DNA of 58,321 bases. It comes from Smittium mucronatum (Eukaryota; Kickxellomycota; Harpellomycetes; Harpellales; Legeriomycetaceae). Below the pieces are notes generated by a model. That model had not been told where the DNA came from. It did not search any database and saw only the letters and a list, made by a program, of their open reading frames with translations. Within the stretch, counting starts at the first letter, position 1. Each line of letters opens with the position of its first letter. Below are positions 13,501 through 28,240 of the stretch, piece after piece. The stretch covers positions 29,071-87,391 of the forward strand of contig LSSL01000333.1 of NCBI GenBank assembly GCA_001953115.1, given 5' to 3'. A program made the position numbers and the translations under genes.

Positions 13501-16500
13501 TAAATGTTCTTAAAAAGGGATAGTAAAGGTAGAGAAAAAAATTTTATTCGTGAATTTAATTCATCCTTAAAACATCATTCGATAAATTTTTTTCAATTGG
13601 AATTAGATAGCTCATAATTATGCATTCATTATATGAAAATTTGATTTAAAGCGAATTTTTTTGGGAAAAAGCTCTTGTGTAAATCATAAGATATTAATTT
13701 ATCTACTTTCTATAGTTAATATTTAATGAAAAAGAAATGATTTTTACAAATTGAAGTTAATATTCAAAATTTCCTACAAATTTCTTTATAAGTGTAAGAA
13801 ATAAAAATAAAATTTTTGAAATTTTATACGAAAATGAGCTTGTTTGATTTTTCGTATTATTTTAAAGAAATGAGCACTAATATAGTTATTTGGATTTTTT
13901 CATGTATTTATAACTTAATCACTTCCTAAGAATGCAATAATTTCTTCAACTTAATCATCATTAAATTAATCATTTTATTTCCATTATTTCAATAGCATGA
14001 CTTTGATTCAATATATTTTTAACATATCAACCTAACTTTTATGATTTTTTCCGGCATATTTATGGAAATTTAATGAATTTGATTAATTAATATTTGATTT
14101 CAATGCCCAATTTGTTCTTTTTTTTAAAATCATAATCTTTCTAGAGTAAAGATATGTTATATTTATCTAGAAATCTATATTAACCTGACTTATGTTCCAT
14201 TTGAAATATTTTTCTTCTCATGAATCCCTATATTATAATTTTTTATAGTTGTAAAAAGCCTAAAAAATTGATCGAAGAAATAATCATGATATTTGATCTC
14301 TAATTTAATATGAACTCGGTTATATTTATTAACTTAATCCATTTTTAATATAAGGATTTTAATTGAAAACCTGATTTTACTTTAGAATAATTTTTTTTAT
14401 CACATATTCGCGATTTTTTTGATTTGGCGAGTTTGATAACTAATATATTTAAAGTTCCGTTTTAATTATATTATTATTATTTACTAAATCAATACTGCTA
14501 TAATATTTTTTTAAAAAAAAAAAAAAAAATTAGTTTAATTTAGGCATTAAACCGAAATTTTGTGTTTTTTTGCCAAATAAATAATTTCAGAATCATTGTA
14601 ACATTAAAAATGGGAGCGAATTACTCCAAAATTTAATAAAAATAATATTTTTTAATTTTTTTAATCGGAAATGACCTAAAAAAATAAACAGAAACAGTAA
14701 AATTCCACAATATTTAGAAATATTCCACAGATTAAATTTTAATCAGTCGTATTTACAAATAAAAACTGATAAACTTGCTTCAAAATTTTTAAAAAATATT
14801 ATAAAATAAAATATGATTTTAGTTTTATTTATAAAATAAAATGATTTCCCAATAGTTAAAACTGGATTTAAGGTTTTTAAATGGGACGTTTTTATATGAA
14901 TTTTATCTGTAAGAATAAAATACTAGATATTTTAATCTTATAGAAAAAACTTTAAGTTATTAGTATTTTTCGGTAACTATTTATACTTTTCGGTGCTGAT
15001 TATCCTATTTTGATATTTTAACCTGAATCCATTTATCTTTGTAAGATCGTTTTCAGTATTTCTGCAAATTTACACTAATGTAAAATATAACGAAAGTTTC
15101 AATAAGAAAATATTTTTAGGAATAAAAACTTATTTCAGCATCAAATAAAAATCCTTGAGTTTGCATTCATGTTTTAATCATATTTATCTAGTGAGATGAA
15201 TATTTTCTAATGTGCTATTGATATTTTAAATCTTAGAAAAAGATATACTAATAATTCATGTGCCCAAGAATAAATTTCTAAGTAAAACATAAGGAAAATT
15301 TAGTAGCACTTACGCCATAAATGTTACCTGTGTGGAAATAATAAAAAAATGCGCAATTCAGTAGTAGTGAAATTTCTTCCAATAAAAATTGAGGTGAATT
15401 TTAATGCAAACTTTTACTGAATTTCTCTAATAAATTCTTTCCAACCATACAATTACCCGAAATGCGGATCATAAACCAATGATAATTAATTTATATAATT
15501 ATATTTATCATTTATAATGAAAATTTTCAATCTAGTCTTACGATACGACATAACTAACTTTTGATTTTTTTTTATTAAAAAATTACTCTAACAAATCGAT
15601 CGAGGCTGTAAATAAAGAAGAGCACAAAATTCCGGTTAAAAATTTAAATTAAACGAAATAATAATTCTTTTAATAGAAAATAGACAGTTAGCTTAATGAT
15701 TGATTTTAATAGTTTGAATTTATAAAATCTAAACGTTATATATTTATTATTAGAGATTTCAGATTATAATACTTGTGTTTATTTGAAATTAGAATTTAAT
15801 TTTAAAAAAAAACGCGAATTATTAAACAAAAAGCATTTGATCAAAAATGTATCAAAATTACCTATTTTTTATTGTGTAAGCAATTAAAGAAGAAAAATAC
15901 CAACTTTATATGTTTTAATCAAATTTACCATCGTTTTTTAAATGAATTTTTTTAAAAAAAAAGGCGTAAAAAATTTACTAAAGTTTGCAACTCAAAAATA
16001 ATAATATAGCTACTTGTACAAATTACAAAAAAAATTAAACAACTGTAAGTTTTTTAATCTTAATCTAGGCGACAGAAGTAATTTTTATTGGTAGTTTAAA
16101 GTTTTATTGCATGATCTTGGGCTAAATATAGCCTAGATTTTATATATTTTATTATAATTTTTTTTTTCATATATCTTATATATTCAGGATTTTGTATATG
16201 ATAAATTTAATCAAAAATATATTGCAGTTTATAAAGGCTTACTTCCTGAATAAAATTTTCACTACATTTCTTCATCGAACTGATATAGATTAATTTAATC
16301 GAAAGAAATCATACTAAAAGGCTGAGCATTATTTTTTTGTTAAATTGGATCGAGAAATGAAAAAAAGTTACTTTTTTTTAAGACTGGGATTATAAATTAA
16401 ATTAAATTGAATTGAATTTAAAAAATCTGCTAATACTGAATTTATGATGATATTATCCTAATTAAAATGATAAAAAAACCTATTTTGGATTAAAAGATTT

Positions 16501-17433
16501 TTTTTGAATTATTTGGGTTTTTATTAAATTTAATTCTTTTTTCGAATAAACTCAAGTTTTCTGGTTTGACTATTTTACTCTAAAATATCTCAGATTAGAG
16601 TTTTTATTTAAAATCATATCATTTTAACCCATTATTAAATTTTTTTTGTGATCTTTTTATTGATTGGGGGCGTTTTTTGTTTTATTTGGATTTTTAGCCG
16701 AGATTTTGAATTTATTTAATTTTAACCTTATCCTACAGGATAATTTTTTTTTTACGCTACCATATGCATTCATTATTTTCCACTGATAATATTTTAGTAA
16801 ATATAATAAAATAGTTTATGAGAAGCCTATTTATTAATAAAAAACATTGTAGGAAGATTAATTGCTCAAATTATTATTGGCTAAATTTATAAAATATACA
16901 TATTTTTTTATACGCTTTTACAGAATATGGGAAGAAGATTAATTCAGAGGAGTGTTAAATTATTTAGATAAAGAATTTTGTTTAGTTTAGATATATATGT
17001 AAGTCTATTTAAACAGATTAAAATTTATTTATAGATATGTTTTTGTGAAATTGTATCAAATTGTGTGAAAATCAGTCCAATCGATTAAATATCAATCAAA
17101 TTGTGTTAAATTGCATCAATTTTCTAATAAATTAGTCAAATGTGGTATTTCCCGAAAAAATCTGTCAGTTTGAAAAAATTGAAGACAATGGGATTTTTTA
17201 GCATAAAAATTAAAAAAAAAAACAACTCAACTAAACTCAACTCAATGAATATACGCTTTTAAATTCTTCATTTTCAATAGCCCTCCTGAGTTTTTTCTCG
17301 TATTTTTTTTAATAATGTGGTGTTATTTATACCACGAAAAGATAAAACACTTTTTAGAATAAAGACACTATTTTAAACTTTATTCAATTTTTTTGAAAAA
17401 TTTAAAGATAAAAACTATTATTTTAAATTTTAA

Positions 17434-19236
17434 GTGATTATTTCTCATAAAAATCACCTGCTGACAAATAAATGGGTTGAATCAGATTATTCTGAGTACT
17501 CAATATTTAAAATTTTTGAAGAAATTATATTCAAAAAACTTATTAAATTACAAGCCTTCCTCATTCTTTACGAAATTTTTAACTACTTTAAATATCCTAT
17601 GATGTATATTCTAGGATAATTTTATGATGAAAAAAATCTAAATCATTTGAAAGGTTCACACTCCGATGAGTATATTAGAATGAAAAAAAAAGATATAAAA
17701 TACGAAATTCTGAAACTTAAAAACATTAGACATAAATCCTGTAATATTTAAATTCATGTTTTAGAAAGAATGAAATGCTAGTTGAAATGGATAAAATTTG
17801 TAACGTAATCAGAAACTAATAAAATAAGGAGAAAAAAATTTAAAAATCAACTAAGTATTATATCACTAATATGTGTGAGTTTTCTAAAATTGAATTATTT
17901 TTATGTACAACCTTACTTGTCATCTTATTTATCCGATATAAATGATTAAGGATTTCGTTTATATCAGCAGGATCTGTCAAAATGCTTTCAGAGGCTGAGA
18001 TTATGCACCTAGATTCAAAACTTAAGCTGATTGAGGAAACAACCTTGTTATAATTTCTTGTATTTCAGAAAATAAACAATCTTTCCATCCGATATTGATA
18101 GCAGTAGTAAGCAGGAATAATGAAGATTCATTTTCCTGTATCTTATCACTCTTGATATTGAACTAAAGTAAATTGGACTGATCTGGAATATAGTAACAAT
18201 TATTGAAGATTCTTCTCAGAAAATTTCAAATAAGGTTGCAAATTTTTAATATAAAACTAAAATAGTCAATTTTCGGTTCCAAATATCCAAAAATATGTTG
18301 AAACCTCTTTAATAAATCAGTCCAATATTCAAAAATAATTTTTACTTAGATTTAAAAAAAAAAAACTTTCACCAAATATTGAAATTTTCAAAATATCAAA
18401 GCAACCTTTTTTCGAAAAATGGATCAATTTCAGTGAGATAAATAATCCGATAAAAAAATAGATGAGCTTTATTTACAGAAAAATTACAGCCAGTATGAAG
18501 GATACAGCCTATCTTCCACTTCACTTAACAATCTTTTTTAAATTTTCAACAGGACGTTAAAAGATGAATTTCCAAAATGAAAGAAATTAAGCATACTGGA
18601 TTTTTTGAGTATTTCAGTATTTATTTTGCAGGATTATATTTTTTTAAAAATTCGGAAACTTAAAAAATATTTTAAAGCAAAATAACTTAACCGAAAAAAC
18701 GTCCATGGTTTTTTTATTGATTTTAAAAAATAGGGAAATTGATTTTTATTTGATTGAGGAAAGAAAAATGGATCTTATAGTAAAATAACTCATTAATATC
18801 TTATCAAAACCTACATTGGAAAAGGTTTCACATGATGGCCAAATTTTTTCAAGGATAAAGATTTTACTACTTATGATCTAGTATTTTCACCTGGAAAGAA
18901 ATATACTGTTTATTCGAGAAATTCTTGAAAATAAAGAAATGCATAAACATAATTATTACTATAAATGAAAAAAAATCCAGGAATAGTGGATATAACCCTT
19001 ATACAAAACGTGAAAAAGGTTCGAAGACCAAAGAAAGTTTAAAAAAACACTATTCTCAAAATATTTTAAAGAAAAATTTAGTTTATTATTATTTCACATT
19101 ACTTAAACTACATTTAAAAAATTTAATATATTCTGAAAATCATACGGTAATAATCCGCTGCATATTTCTAGTTACTCTCATCGTCGTATTAAGTTTTTAT
19201 GTTTTTATTTATATATTTATTTGGATAATAAGTTAA
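17434..19236 (+). pseudogene. Coding-like relic in the AT-rich block
   Basis: Frame 1 of the plus strand (codons beginning at positions equal to 1 modulo 3) stays unusually open for about 600 codons. Runs of roughly 61, 43, 46, 41 and over 100 codons are separated by isolated stops. The last run, to 19236, ends in a strongly hydrophobic segment of about 25 residues suited to a membrane anchor, preceded by a basic, polar stretch. At about 17970-18052 another frame reads GSVKMLSEAEIMHLDSK and onward, suggesting a frameshift. No ATG-led intact ORF exists, and the long frames in the track start at GTG or TTG. I do not recognise a family. A second frame is also open for about 50 codons near 17464-17616, so part of the signal may be local composition. 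Best reading: a decayed gene or element, unproven. Confidence 0.33.
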
Positions 19237-22200
19237 TTTCAGTCGTCATATGGCGTTTTCCCACTGTATAAAATTTTAATTTCTAACATGTAAAAATAAC
19301 ACTTGGTATTTAATTATTGAAGTTTAAAAAATTCTCTTCAAATAAAATATAGGAAATTTAATTATTTTGTATAGAGTTTTTAAGAATATTCTTATCCCGT
19401 ACGATCACCTAGAGGCTTTCGGAAAATAACCGTCGAAAAAATTTGGCCTTTTATGCTTAATTTTATTACTTTAATCATTTGATACATACGCTTTTTATTT
19501 TCTATATACCGATGATTCAGATTTCCTTTACAATCTCTGATGGAATATTTGGAGTTATACTTTTACAAAAATTAAATGATTATTAAGGTTCTATATAGTT
19601 CTTCTAAATTTTATAAAGAATCTTCTCTTTGCAAATAAAAAGTGAATTTATTGAAAATTTTAGATCTTAACATTTTTCTCAATAATTAAATAAATGTTTT
19701 CATCTGAATGAAAATTTTTATTCTGTAAAAACTTTTCATTGGCATATTTTTATTATTACATAACTTTTTATTCAAAAAACTAATTTTTGTAAGTATTGAT
19801 GCTTATTCCATTTCAAATGTTCTGATATTTTTTTATGTGCTTTTTTAAAACATAAAATTTGGCATATTTTTATTAGCAGAAACTTCAAATTGACTGATAT
19901 CGGTTATATTTAAAAAATTAATACAGTTTAAACAATAATTTTCCGATTTGACTGATTTTGGCACAATTTTATACATTCCCAAATAGATTTACTCTATTTT
20001 ATAAGCTAATCTAAATTATATCATTAAGGTCAAATATAATTATTTGAAAAATATTTAAAGTTTATTATTTTGTTCAAAAATCAATCTTTTAATTGAAATT
20101 ATAATTAATGACGGATAAAAAATATTAAACTATATTTTTACATCTTGAAAACAAATTAAATTAATTAAAAATATTATAATTGAAACTAAAATTTGTTCAA
20201 ATTTAGATATAAAAAAAGCTTTTAGTTATAATATTTTTTTTCGGGATAATTTTTTTAAATAATATTTCCTACGATATTTATTTAAAAAATATTCATATAA
20301 AATTTTGATTTTTTTTACTTTTCATAAAAAATTATAAAACGAAATCAAACCATGAAAAATGAGGTTTTTATGTTAGCAGAAATATATTCCATATATTTTA
20401 AATAAAAATCTATGCTAAAGCCAAATGGCACTATGATAAAACTTTTTCATATTCAAAGAAAATTTTAATATTACTTTTAATAACAAAATAAATATAAAAA
20501 AATCCTTAAATAAACTAAAAATATAATTAAAAATGTTTTAATTTCTTTTATAACCTTTAATATAATTAAAAAAAAAATAAGATTATATTTTTTTATAAAG
20601 TTTATACCGAAAATTTTTTCATTTTTTAGGTAAAGATGAGCTATCCTCCTAATATCTTAAATATATCCCAAATTGATTATTTTTCTAGTTCCACAATTTT
20701 AATAAATAATATTTATTTTTGCGATAAAGAATAAAATAAAAACATTTCTATCACTCAGATAAATTCAGCCTTCATATGAAAAAATAGAAATATTTTCTTT
20801 CAACTTAATCTTAATTTATATATATTATTATTTTATTTTTAAGGTAAGTTTTCCAACCCTGGGCTCCTATTCACTATAGTATTTTACCACTTTTTGATAA
20901 ATAATAATTGATACTTGGAGTAGAAATTTTTTCACTATTTGAAAAAGTTTATAGTATAATTTTTTATTCTTTAATTCATAAAATTGAAGAGCATTCAAAA
21001 AACTCTGATTTGATTATACATATCAATATAATATAACGAATACTTTCATATTTCCAAACTAATTTTTTATTTACTCGACAATATATTATATGAAAAAATT
21101 CGGCCTTATTTAAGGTATTTCAAAAAAAACTAATTAAAAAGATTGAAAATATACAATATAAAACAGCCTGTTTAAGTCTATTTGAAAAAAATTAAAATAA
21201 GACTGGATTAATAGTTTCTGGTACATATCGTTTTTAAAACTTGCGATTAAATCGTAAATAACTGGCTTGATCATCAGGCTGTCCAATTTTACCGATAAAT
21301 GGATATACTTTAGATATAAGATAAATTAAAATAAGATATTAAATCAAATTAAAATTTCAAATAAATATTATATGGTGATTGAAAACCATCTTTTTTTATC
21401 TAAAAACAATAAATATATATTTAAGATGGATATTTCATTTGAAACCAAAAAATTTCTAGAAAATTTTATTTTTATTTTCTAGGAATTAAATTGAGAGTAT
21501 TTTATTTGTAAGCTCTATTCGATTTTAGTAAAAAAACGATTTATAATTTCAATATTATCGGGTTTAAATTATCATATATATCGAAGTATAAAATATGCAG
21601 AGGATTTTTTAAAAAAAAACTGATAATATTTATCTTGTTGTATTTATGTATTGAAACCAGAAATTCTATAGATATATTTGCCAAATTTTATTTAAATTTC
21701 CCAAAAAAAATTGCTGGTAAAAAAAAACTATAATTAATAATTCAATTGGAAATTTAGTATTCAAGTTTATATTTAATTTTATATTTAGCCTTATTATTTT
21801 GTGAAATAATATCTTTGATACTCAGCCATTTCATTCAGAAACCAATGGACCTATCTTACCAATAAAATTCTGATATAAGTATAATAATTGCTATTATAAA
21901 CGAAATTTTAGTGACTTAATAATGATTAAAGGATAATATATAAGATAATGGGAAAAAATAGAAAATTAAATCATATTTTTACTCATAATATTTACATTTT
22001 AATTGCATTGAATAAATAACTTTATTTTTAGATATTTTTAAATTAAAAAAAAAGTAGTATTGTAAAAATCTAAGTACCATTTATCTTCTACAGAAATTTA
22101 GAAGACTCCTTCAATTTAAAATAACCTTTAAAATCAAAACTAAATTCGATAATATGTTATAATAGCCGTATTATTTACTTATATTATTGATTTTTTTGAC

Positions 22201-25200
22201 GAAATATCATATTGAAAAATTAAAATTACCAGTAATTCTGATCTTTAAATTTAGACTACGTGATACAAACTTTAATTAATCATTTCGAATCAAAAAAATT
22301 AAATTTTTAAAATTAAAAATTCTTTAATCATTTTATTTAAGATTATAATACACAGTTGCGATTATTCCAGACTGTTGTATTTTTAAAATGTGTTTATCTC
22401 ATTTTTTAAGATTTATTAGTAATAGAAAAAAATTATCTTATTAGATTAAATGTTACAAAATATTTTTTAAAGTTTGAAAATTATTCTAATACAAATAAAA
22501 GAATAAAAAATTAACCACCTAAATAAAAAAATCATTTTAGAATAAAAAATAAAAAAATAATAATTTTTCCAGAAAATAACTGGATATTTAAATGCGAAAA
22601 ATCGTATTTAATTCCATTGGGCAAACTTTGATTATTTTACTATTCATTTATGAAACGGGTTCAAGTTTTATTTATATTCAATCCCGTATATGATTCAAGT
22701 CCTTTTTTTTTCTATAAGCACCAATGAATTTTACTTATTTACATCCATGAAAAAAATATATTGAAACTTGTCAATTATATAAATAAAGGTTGTAATTTTA
22801 TTAAATTGTGTAATTTTTTTCCCGATTAACGACGAATTTTATCTATTTCGTATTGATTTATTAACTTTATATCAAATACTTATTTATGTTTAATATGATT
22901 TTTTTTGTTAAAAATTAGCTAAACCTTTTTAAAACAAACTAGACTTATTTTTCATTTCAACATTATTCGTATAATACTAATGATTTTTATGTTATATTTA
23001 TTAAATTTTATATGGATTGATTGCTCTTTTTTAAAAATTAATAATAAAACTAACTTTATTTTTTTATAAGAAAGTTTAAATAAATAAATTTGTTAGAAAT
23101 TTTCGAAATTTTCTTGATTATTAGCCAATATCCACATTAAAAATTGATGTATAATTCAGATCCTACCACTTGAATTTTCGAATAGTTTATTGGTAAATAT
23201 ATATCTGTTTAAAATAAAATTAATTCATTATTTTTCCAAATTATATCAATTTTTATAATCTGATTGGTATGTGCATATATAAAAATATTTTTGCTGGTAA
23301 TAAGCGTAAAAATGAAAGAAAAGCCCCATGGGTTAAATATTGGATTTTTTAGCAATCGATGTGCTTAAAATACTTATTTAAACTTTAATTTAACTAAAAA
23401 TTCTTTATAGTATCTTAACTGAAAAGAATTTATTGTAAATATTCCATTTTAGTTTACTCCAAAGCTTGAAATTTTTATTAATTTTAAAAAAAATTACTGA
23501 TAAAAAATTATAGAAATTATAAATTAATTATAAGAATTTTTTAGAAAAAAATGAATTCATCTAAAAAATATACTTAAATTTATATAATTAAAAATGAAAA
23601 TATATCCAAATTACATTATTCTTATTATGAATTTTTATATGAAACCAAGAATTCCATAAATTCTTGATTATAATATAAATTTTTAATTTAAAAAAATTAA
23701 ATATCATGGGTATTTAACTCTTAAATTTATCATTTACTGTATAAAATATTTTATTTAGGATTTGAAATTTGATAAATAAATTATATGACCAATAAAATAT
23801 ACATAAAACTATTTTAAGAAACGTATTTATAAAAATATTTCTTATAATTTTTTTTAATCCATTATACACCCATGATTAAATTCATCAATATTTTTCATTT
23901 TTAAATAGCTTCTTAAAAGCAGAAATTTTTTAAAAAAATTATGCAAAGGTGAAATTAATCGAGTGTTTGAATAATCAAATTTAAAAATGCATTTTTCCGA
24001 TATTAGTTAATAATTATTTAAAATAACAGAGTTTCATTATTTGTAATTATAAGCTTTATAAAAAAATAATTTACTTGAGTTTTTTAAATTTTTTAGATCA
24101 TTTTAATTTTTTTTATATTATGTATGAATATTTCCAATACTTGGATATTTTTATTGCCAAAGAATTTAAATATTTAAATATAAGATAAAATTACAAGAAT
24201 ATTAAAACTAATATTAAAATCCAATCAAAATGGAATTAAAAATATTTGGTCTCAAAAAATGGTAAAAAATAATGTATTTCCTTAGGATTATGTTAGTAAA
24301 GATCGAATTTATTATTTTATTTTTAAAAATTTAACTGAAAAAACGTTTATTAAAGCTTTTATATATCTAATAAATTTATTAATTAAAAAATTGTGTTTTT
24401 TTATTAATTAAACTGAAATTTCATATCTCTAAAAGATGTTATTTAAATTGAAGTTTTTTATATTTTAAAATTAAATATGTAAAAAAAAATCACATTTCAT
24501 TGGTTTTATTACCAAATAAAAATAAAAATAAAAATAAAAAAACTCATTGAGGCTTTCTATTAGTTTTTTTTTCCAAAAATTATAAATATTTAACAATTTT
24601 AGCGGCCTAATTATTTATAAAAATGTAAAAAAATCAAAATTAAATATTTTAGTTGTTTTTTTAAATCGAATAAAAAAAACAATATTTTATTTTATCTTAA
24701 TTTTATATCAAAAAAACTCTCTTGAAAACTCTATAAATAAATAAAGCATCCAGTAATTATTATCTAAGCGTTTTTTAATACCTTAAACATTAATTAATAC
24801 CATATATATAAATAAGTAGTATATGATATAATAAAATAATCCAAAAGCTAAAACTCGGATAACAAAAAATAATCAATCACTATTTAATAATTTTAAAAAA
24901 AATTGGTTGGTTTAAATACTAATATTTATTCAACATTTAGGTTAAATTTTAAAGATGTTAATATGTGAAATATAGCTCAAAGTATGCCTATACCCATCTT
25001 TCAAAAACTAATTTATCGCAATTTAAATCCACTACAGTCTTCTTATTATTTAATTTCGAGGATCAAATATTTATGTTATGTTAAATGCTAAAACTCGTTT
25101 TTTTTCTGAGTAGTTTTATTATAGAATAGCTTCTAATAATTTATTTAAATTTTAAAAAAGGCAAGATAGAATATCAAATAGATGTGGTTTTAATTTATAT

Positions 25201-28200
25201 TGAATAGCTATTATTAAATTTTTAAAATAATATATGAAGCCTACTATTAACAAAAAAACCTTAAATAACTTCAATATTTAGTTAAAAATTTAATTAATAA
25301 GAAAAAATTTAAAATTTTTATCATTAATTTTATAAGAAAAAAATAATTAGTATATATGTTATGATATTTGAATATATTTTTTTCTTTAATGGGCTTACTA
25401 TACCATCATTATCCCTAAATAAAATTTACATTAAATAATTCAAGATTTATATGCCTCATTATACATTCGAATATATGTTTTTCTTTATTCTACCTATTAA
25501 AACTAAAATTTTGATAAATCAACTGTTAAATAAAAATTTTCATTTATAAATATCCCTTTTAGCCCTTATTTATCATTACAAACATCTTATTACAATACGT
25601 GTATCATAATTTTGATAAGTTATGATTTTACGAAGATAACATCGTATATAATGTTAATTTCACGATAAATCTAGTATTTTAATAAATCATATTTTTTTAC
25701 TGGTAATTATAAATGTGATTACTAGCAAATATTAAATCGGACTTTTTAAATATGAGAGTGCCAATTTCATAAAAAAAATTGATAAAAAAATATTTAAAAC
25801 CCGACTGTATTTAAATATAGAGGTAGAAAATCGGATTAATTTTTTTTAAAAAAAGAATGAAATAATACTTTTTATTTGAAGGAATTCATTTTCTATAAAA
25901 AAAAAATCTTTATATTTTATCTAAATTAGTGATTATATCATATTTATATCGTAATTCAATCAAAAAACCCCTATTTATTATTACCCTTAATCTTAAATTG
26001 CATCAAGGATGGTTTTCAAGAAATAAAAATAATTGAAAGCTGTTTCGGAAAATCTTTACCAGAGATAAAAGAGTATCTATATATTATATATATTTCAAAA
26101 ATATTTTTGGGATTGATACTGTTTTTTACTGAATGTATTCAAATTATAAAAAATTAAATAAATAGAATCAAAAAAAAAATGATAAAAACTGTTTAAACAA
26201 AAGCTAAATAAAATCAATTAGATCAGATAAAATTTAAAAAAATTGATATAAGAAACAGAATTAGCAGATTTAAATTTAAGAGTAAATATCAATAAAAATT
26301 TTCTTCCATTAGAGACTTTATTTTGTTATTAATATTTATTATTTTGAGCTGAATGAATTATAAAAACTAGTAAGTATTACCAGAAGATAAAAATAAATTG
26401 AGTTAATTTAACCGAAAAATCATCAAAAATGTTTTGATCATTCGAAATCAAATATTTTTCAATTATTAAAAATTTCTTTTGCATTATTTTTATAAACAGT
26501 ATTTTTTGAGGTCAACGTGAACTTTAAATATTCTTTATGTAAAAATGATGTTACAAAGACACTGGTAAATCTTGTAACAGAACTTATTTAGATATATTTT
26601 CACAAATTATTACAAATAATTTGATGATAAAAAACTAAAGATTATGACTTGATCGCGTTTTATATTTATTAGAATACAGTATTAAAAGTGTTTCAAGATG
26701 ATTATATACTTAATTTTGATATAATTTTTTTTTGTATATTTTAAAACTGTTCATTATTCATAAATATAGTTTATAAGAGAAAAAATTTCATTGTAGAAAG
26801 TTTCTTCATAAAAAATTTCATATCAAAATTATAGAAACCTTTTCCAATCTCTGTACAAATAAGAATTTTTTTTTATAATTAAAAAGAGCACAAGTTATTT
26901 TAGATAAAAAAAAATTGCTGGTCCATACAAAAAAATATTGCATAAATATAAACTTGCCAAAGTGTTGATATTTTTGCAATTAATTCTAAATAAAAAAATT
27001 GGAATGGGGTCATTATACTTTTTTTTTTACAATGCATATGTATAAAATAAAAAAATTATGAAGGAATTACGATAAATTAATATTTATTTTAATCGAAAAG
27101 AATAAAACTACTGAAATGTATAGATTTATAATTATATCTCCTTTTAATTGGATTTTTTTAAATTAAAAATAGTTTAAACTATATAATTTTATTTTTCAAT
27201 ATATGATATCCATAGAAAGGGTCGATTTAAAAGAACTGGGCTAACAAGATAATTTTAGTAATATTTTAATTATTTGAATTGAGATATATTGATTATGAAT
27301 AATATTCCGATAAATTCTAATCTCTTTAATTATTCACTTTTTTAAACTATTAAAATATTCGCATTTTTTGAAGCTTTATTATTTAATAGAACATTTTCCG
27401 AGTTTGTATAACGTCTTAAGAATTTTTTATATAAAATTCTAATTTATTAATATGATTTTAACCATTATTGGAAAACTTGATATAGTTTTTAAACACCTTT
27501 TTAGATCTTTAACTCTAAATTTTAAATACTTGATTTTTATGATTATATTACATACCATTCAATTCCATTTTGGAATATTAAATTATATTTTTATAAAAAT
27601 AATTCTTATTCCTATTACAAATCAGAACTCGATTGAGCTTATCAATATATTGAATCGATAAAAACTTTAATAGCCAAAATTTAAAAATTTAGTTTAGAAT
27701 AATTTTTTCGAGTTATATATGATTATCAGTAGATAATACGTTTCGTATTTGATATTTTTGCATTGAAAAAGAATCAAATTAAAAAATAGCTAGAAAAATG
27801 TTGATGATTCATTCATTAATGCTAAAAATGTAAATCAAGTATATGAATAAAAATTAAGCAAGAAATTGTGAAAAAACCGTGAAAATAATTGACTTTGAAT
27901 GAATATAGTAATTTTTAGTGCAAAAAATATCAATTTTGTGCCAAATGGTCAAATTTAAAAATGTAATTCGCATAAAATAAGAAAAATTAACTAAATCAAA
28001 TTTTTACTTCAAAGGGAAATTATAATTTATAGTTAAATTGTGGATCTGAATTCAACTGAAAATTTTAAGAAAAAAATCACTTTATTTTTGACATTAAGAT
28101 CCATTACATCCTTTAAACTGATGATTTCAATTAAACTCTCCACATTTAAACAGTTTTTAAAACTGGCCGATTTAAATTCAAGTTTATTAAGAAAAAATAT

Positions 28201-28240
28201 AACAAAAAAAACATTAGTAATTAGAAAATATAAATGAATT
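19237..28240. other. AT-rich gene-free block (left, proximal)
   Basis: This has the same character as the distal block: dense TAA/TAG/TGA in all frames, A/T homopolymers and no supportable gene. The 69-codon hydrophobic frame at 27452-27661 begins with ATG, but it is Ile/Leu/Phe-rich with no family signal, so I do not call it. Composition shifts to the less AT-rich gene island at about 28,240. Confidence 0.65.
24517..24540 (+). repeat. (TAAAAA)4 microsatellite
   Basis: Four exact copies of the hexamer TAAAAA, flanked by further A. A simple repeat with no function suggested. Confidence 0.8.

Larger units (their letters stand above)
1..17433. other. AT-rich gene-free block (left, distal)
   Basis: No reading frame here is long enough, or starts with ATG and has plausible composition, to support a gene; the few 60-80 codon frames are Ile/Phe/Lys/Asn strings expected by chance in such AT-rich DNA. 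One hand-counted line (1021-1080) has 9 G/C in 60 bases. I see no terminal inverted repeats, LTR pairs, tRNA-like cloverleaf or long tandem array. The block holds only A/T homopolymers and two small foldbacks listed separately. Decayed, mutation-saturated repeats (for example after RIP) or a centromere-like region are both possible, and neither can be shown from sequence alone. Confidence 0.7.

Noticed and set aside
1..28240. Centromere or RIP-inactivated repeat identity for the AT-rich block
   Set aside because: Both are plausible, but neither repeat copies nor dinucleotide indices can be established by eye, so no firm call is made.
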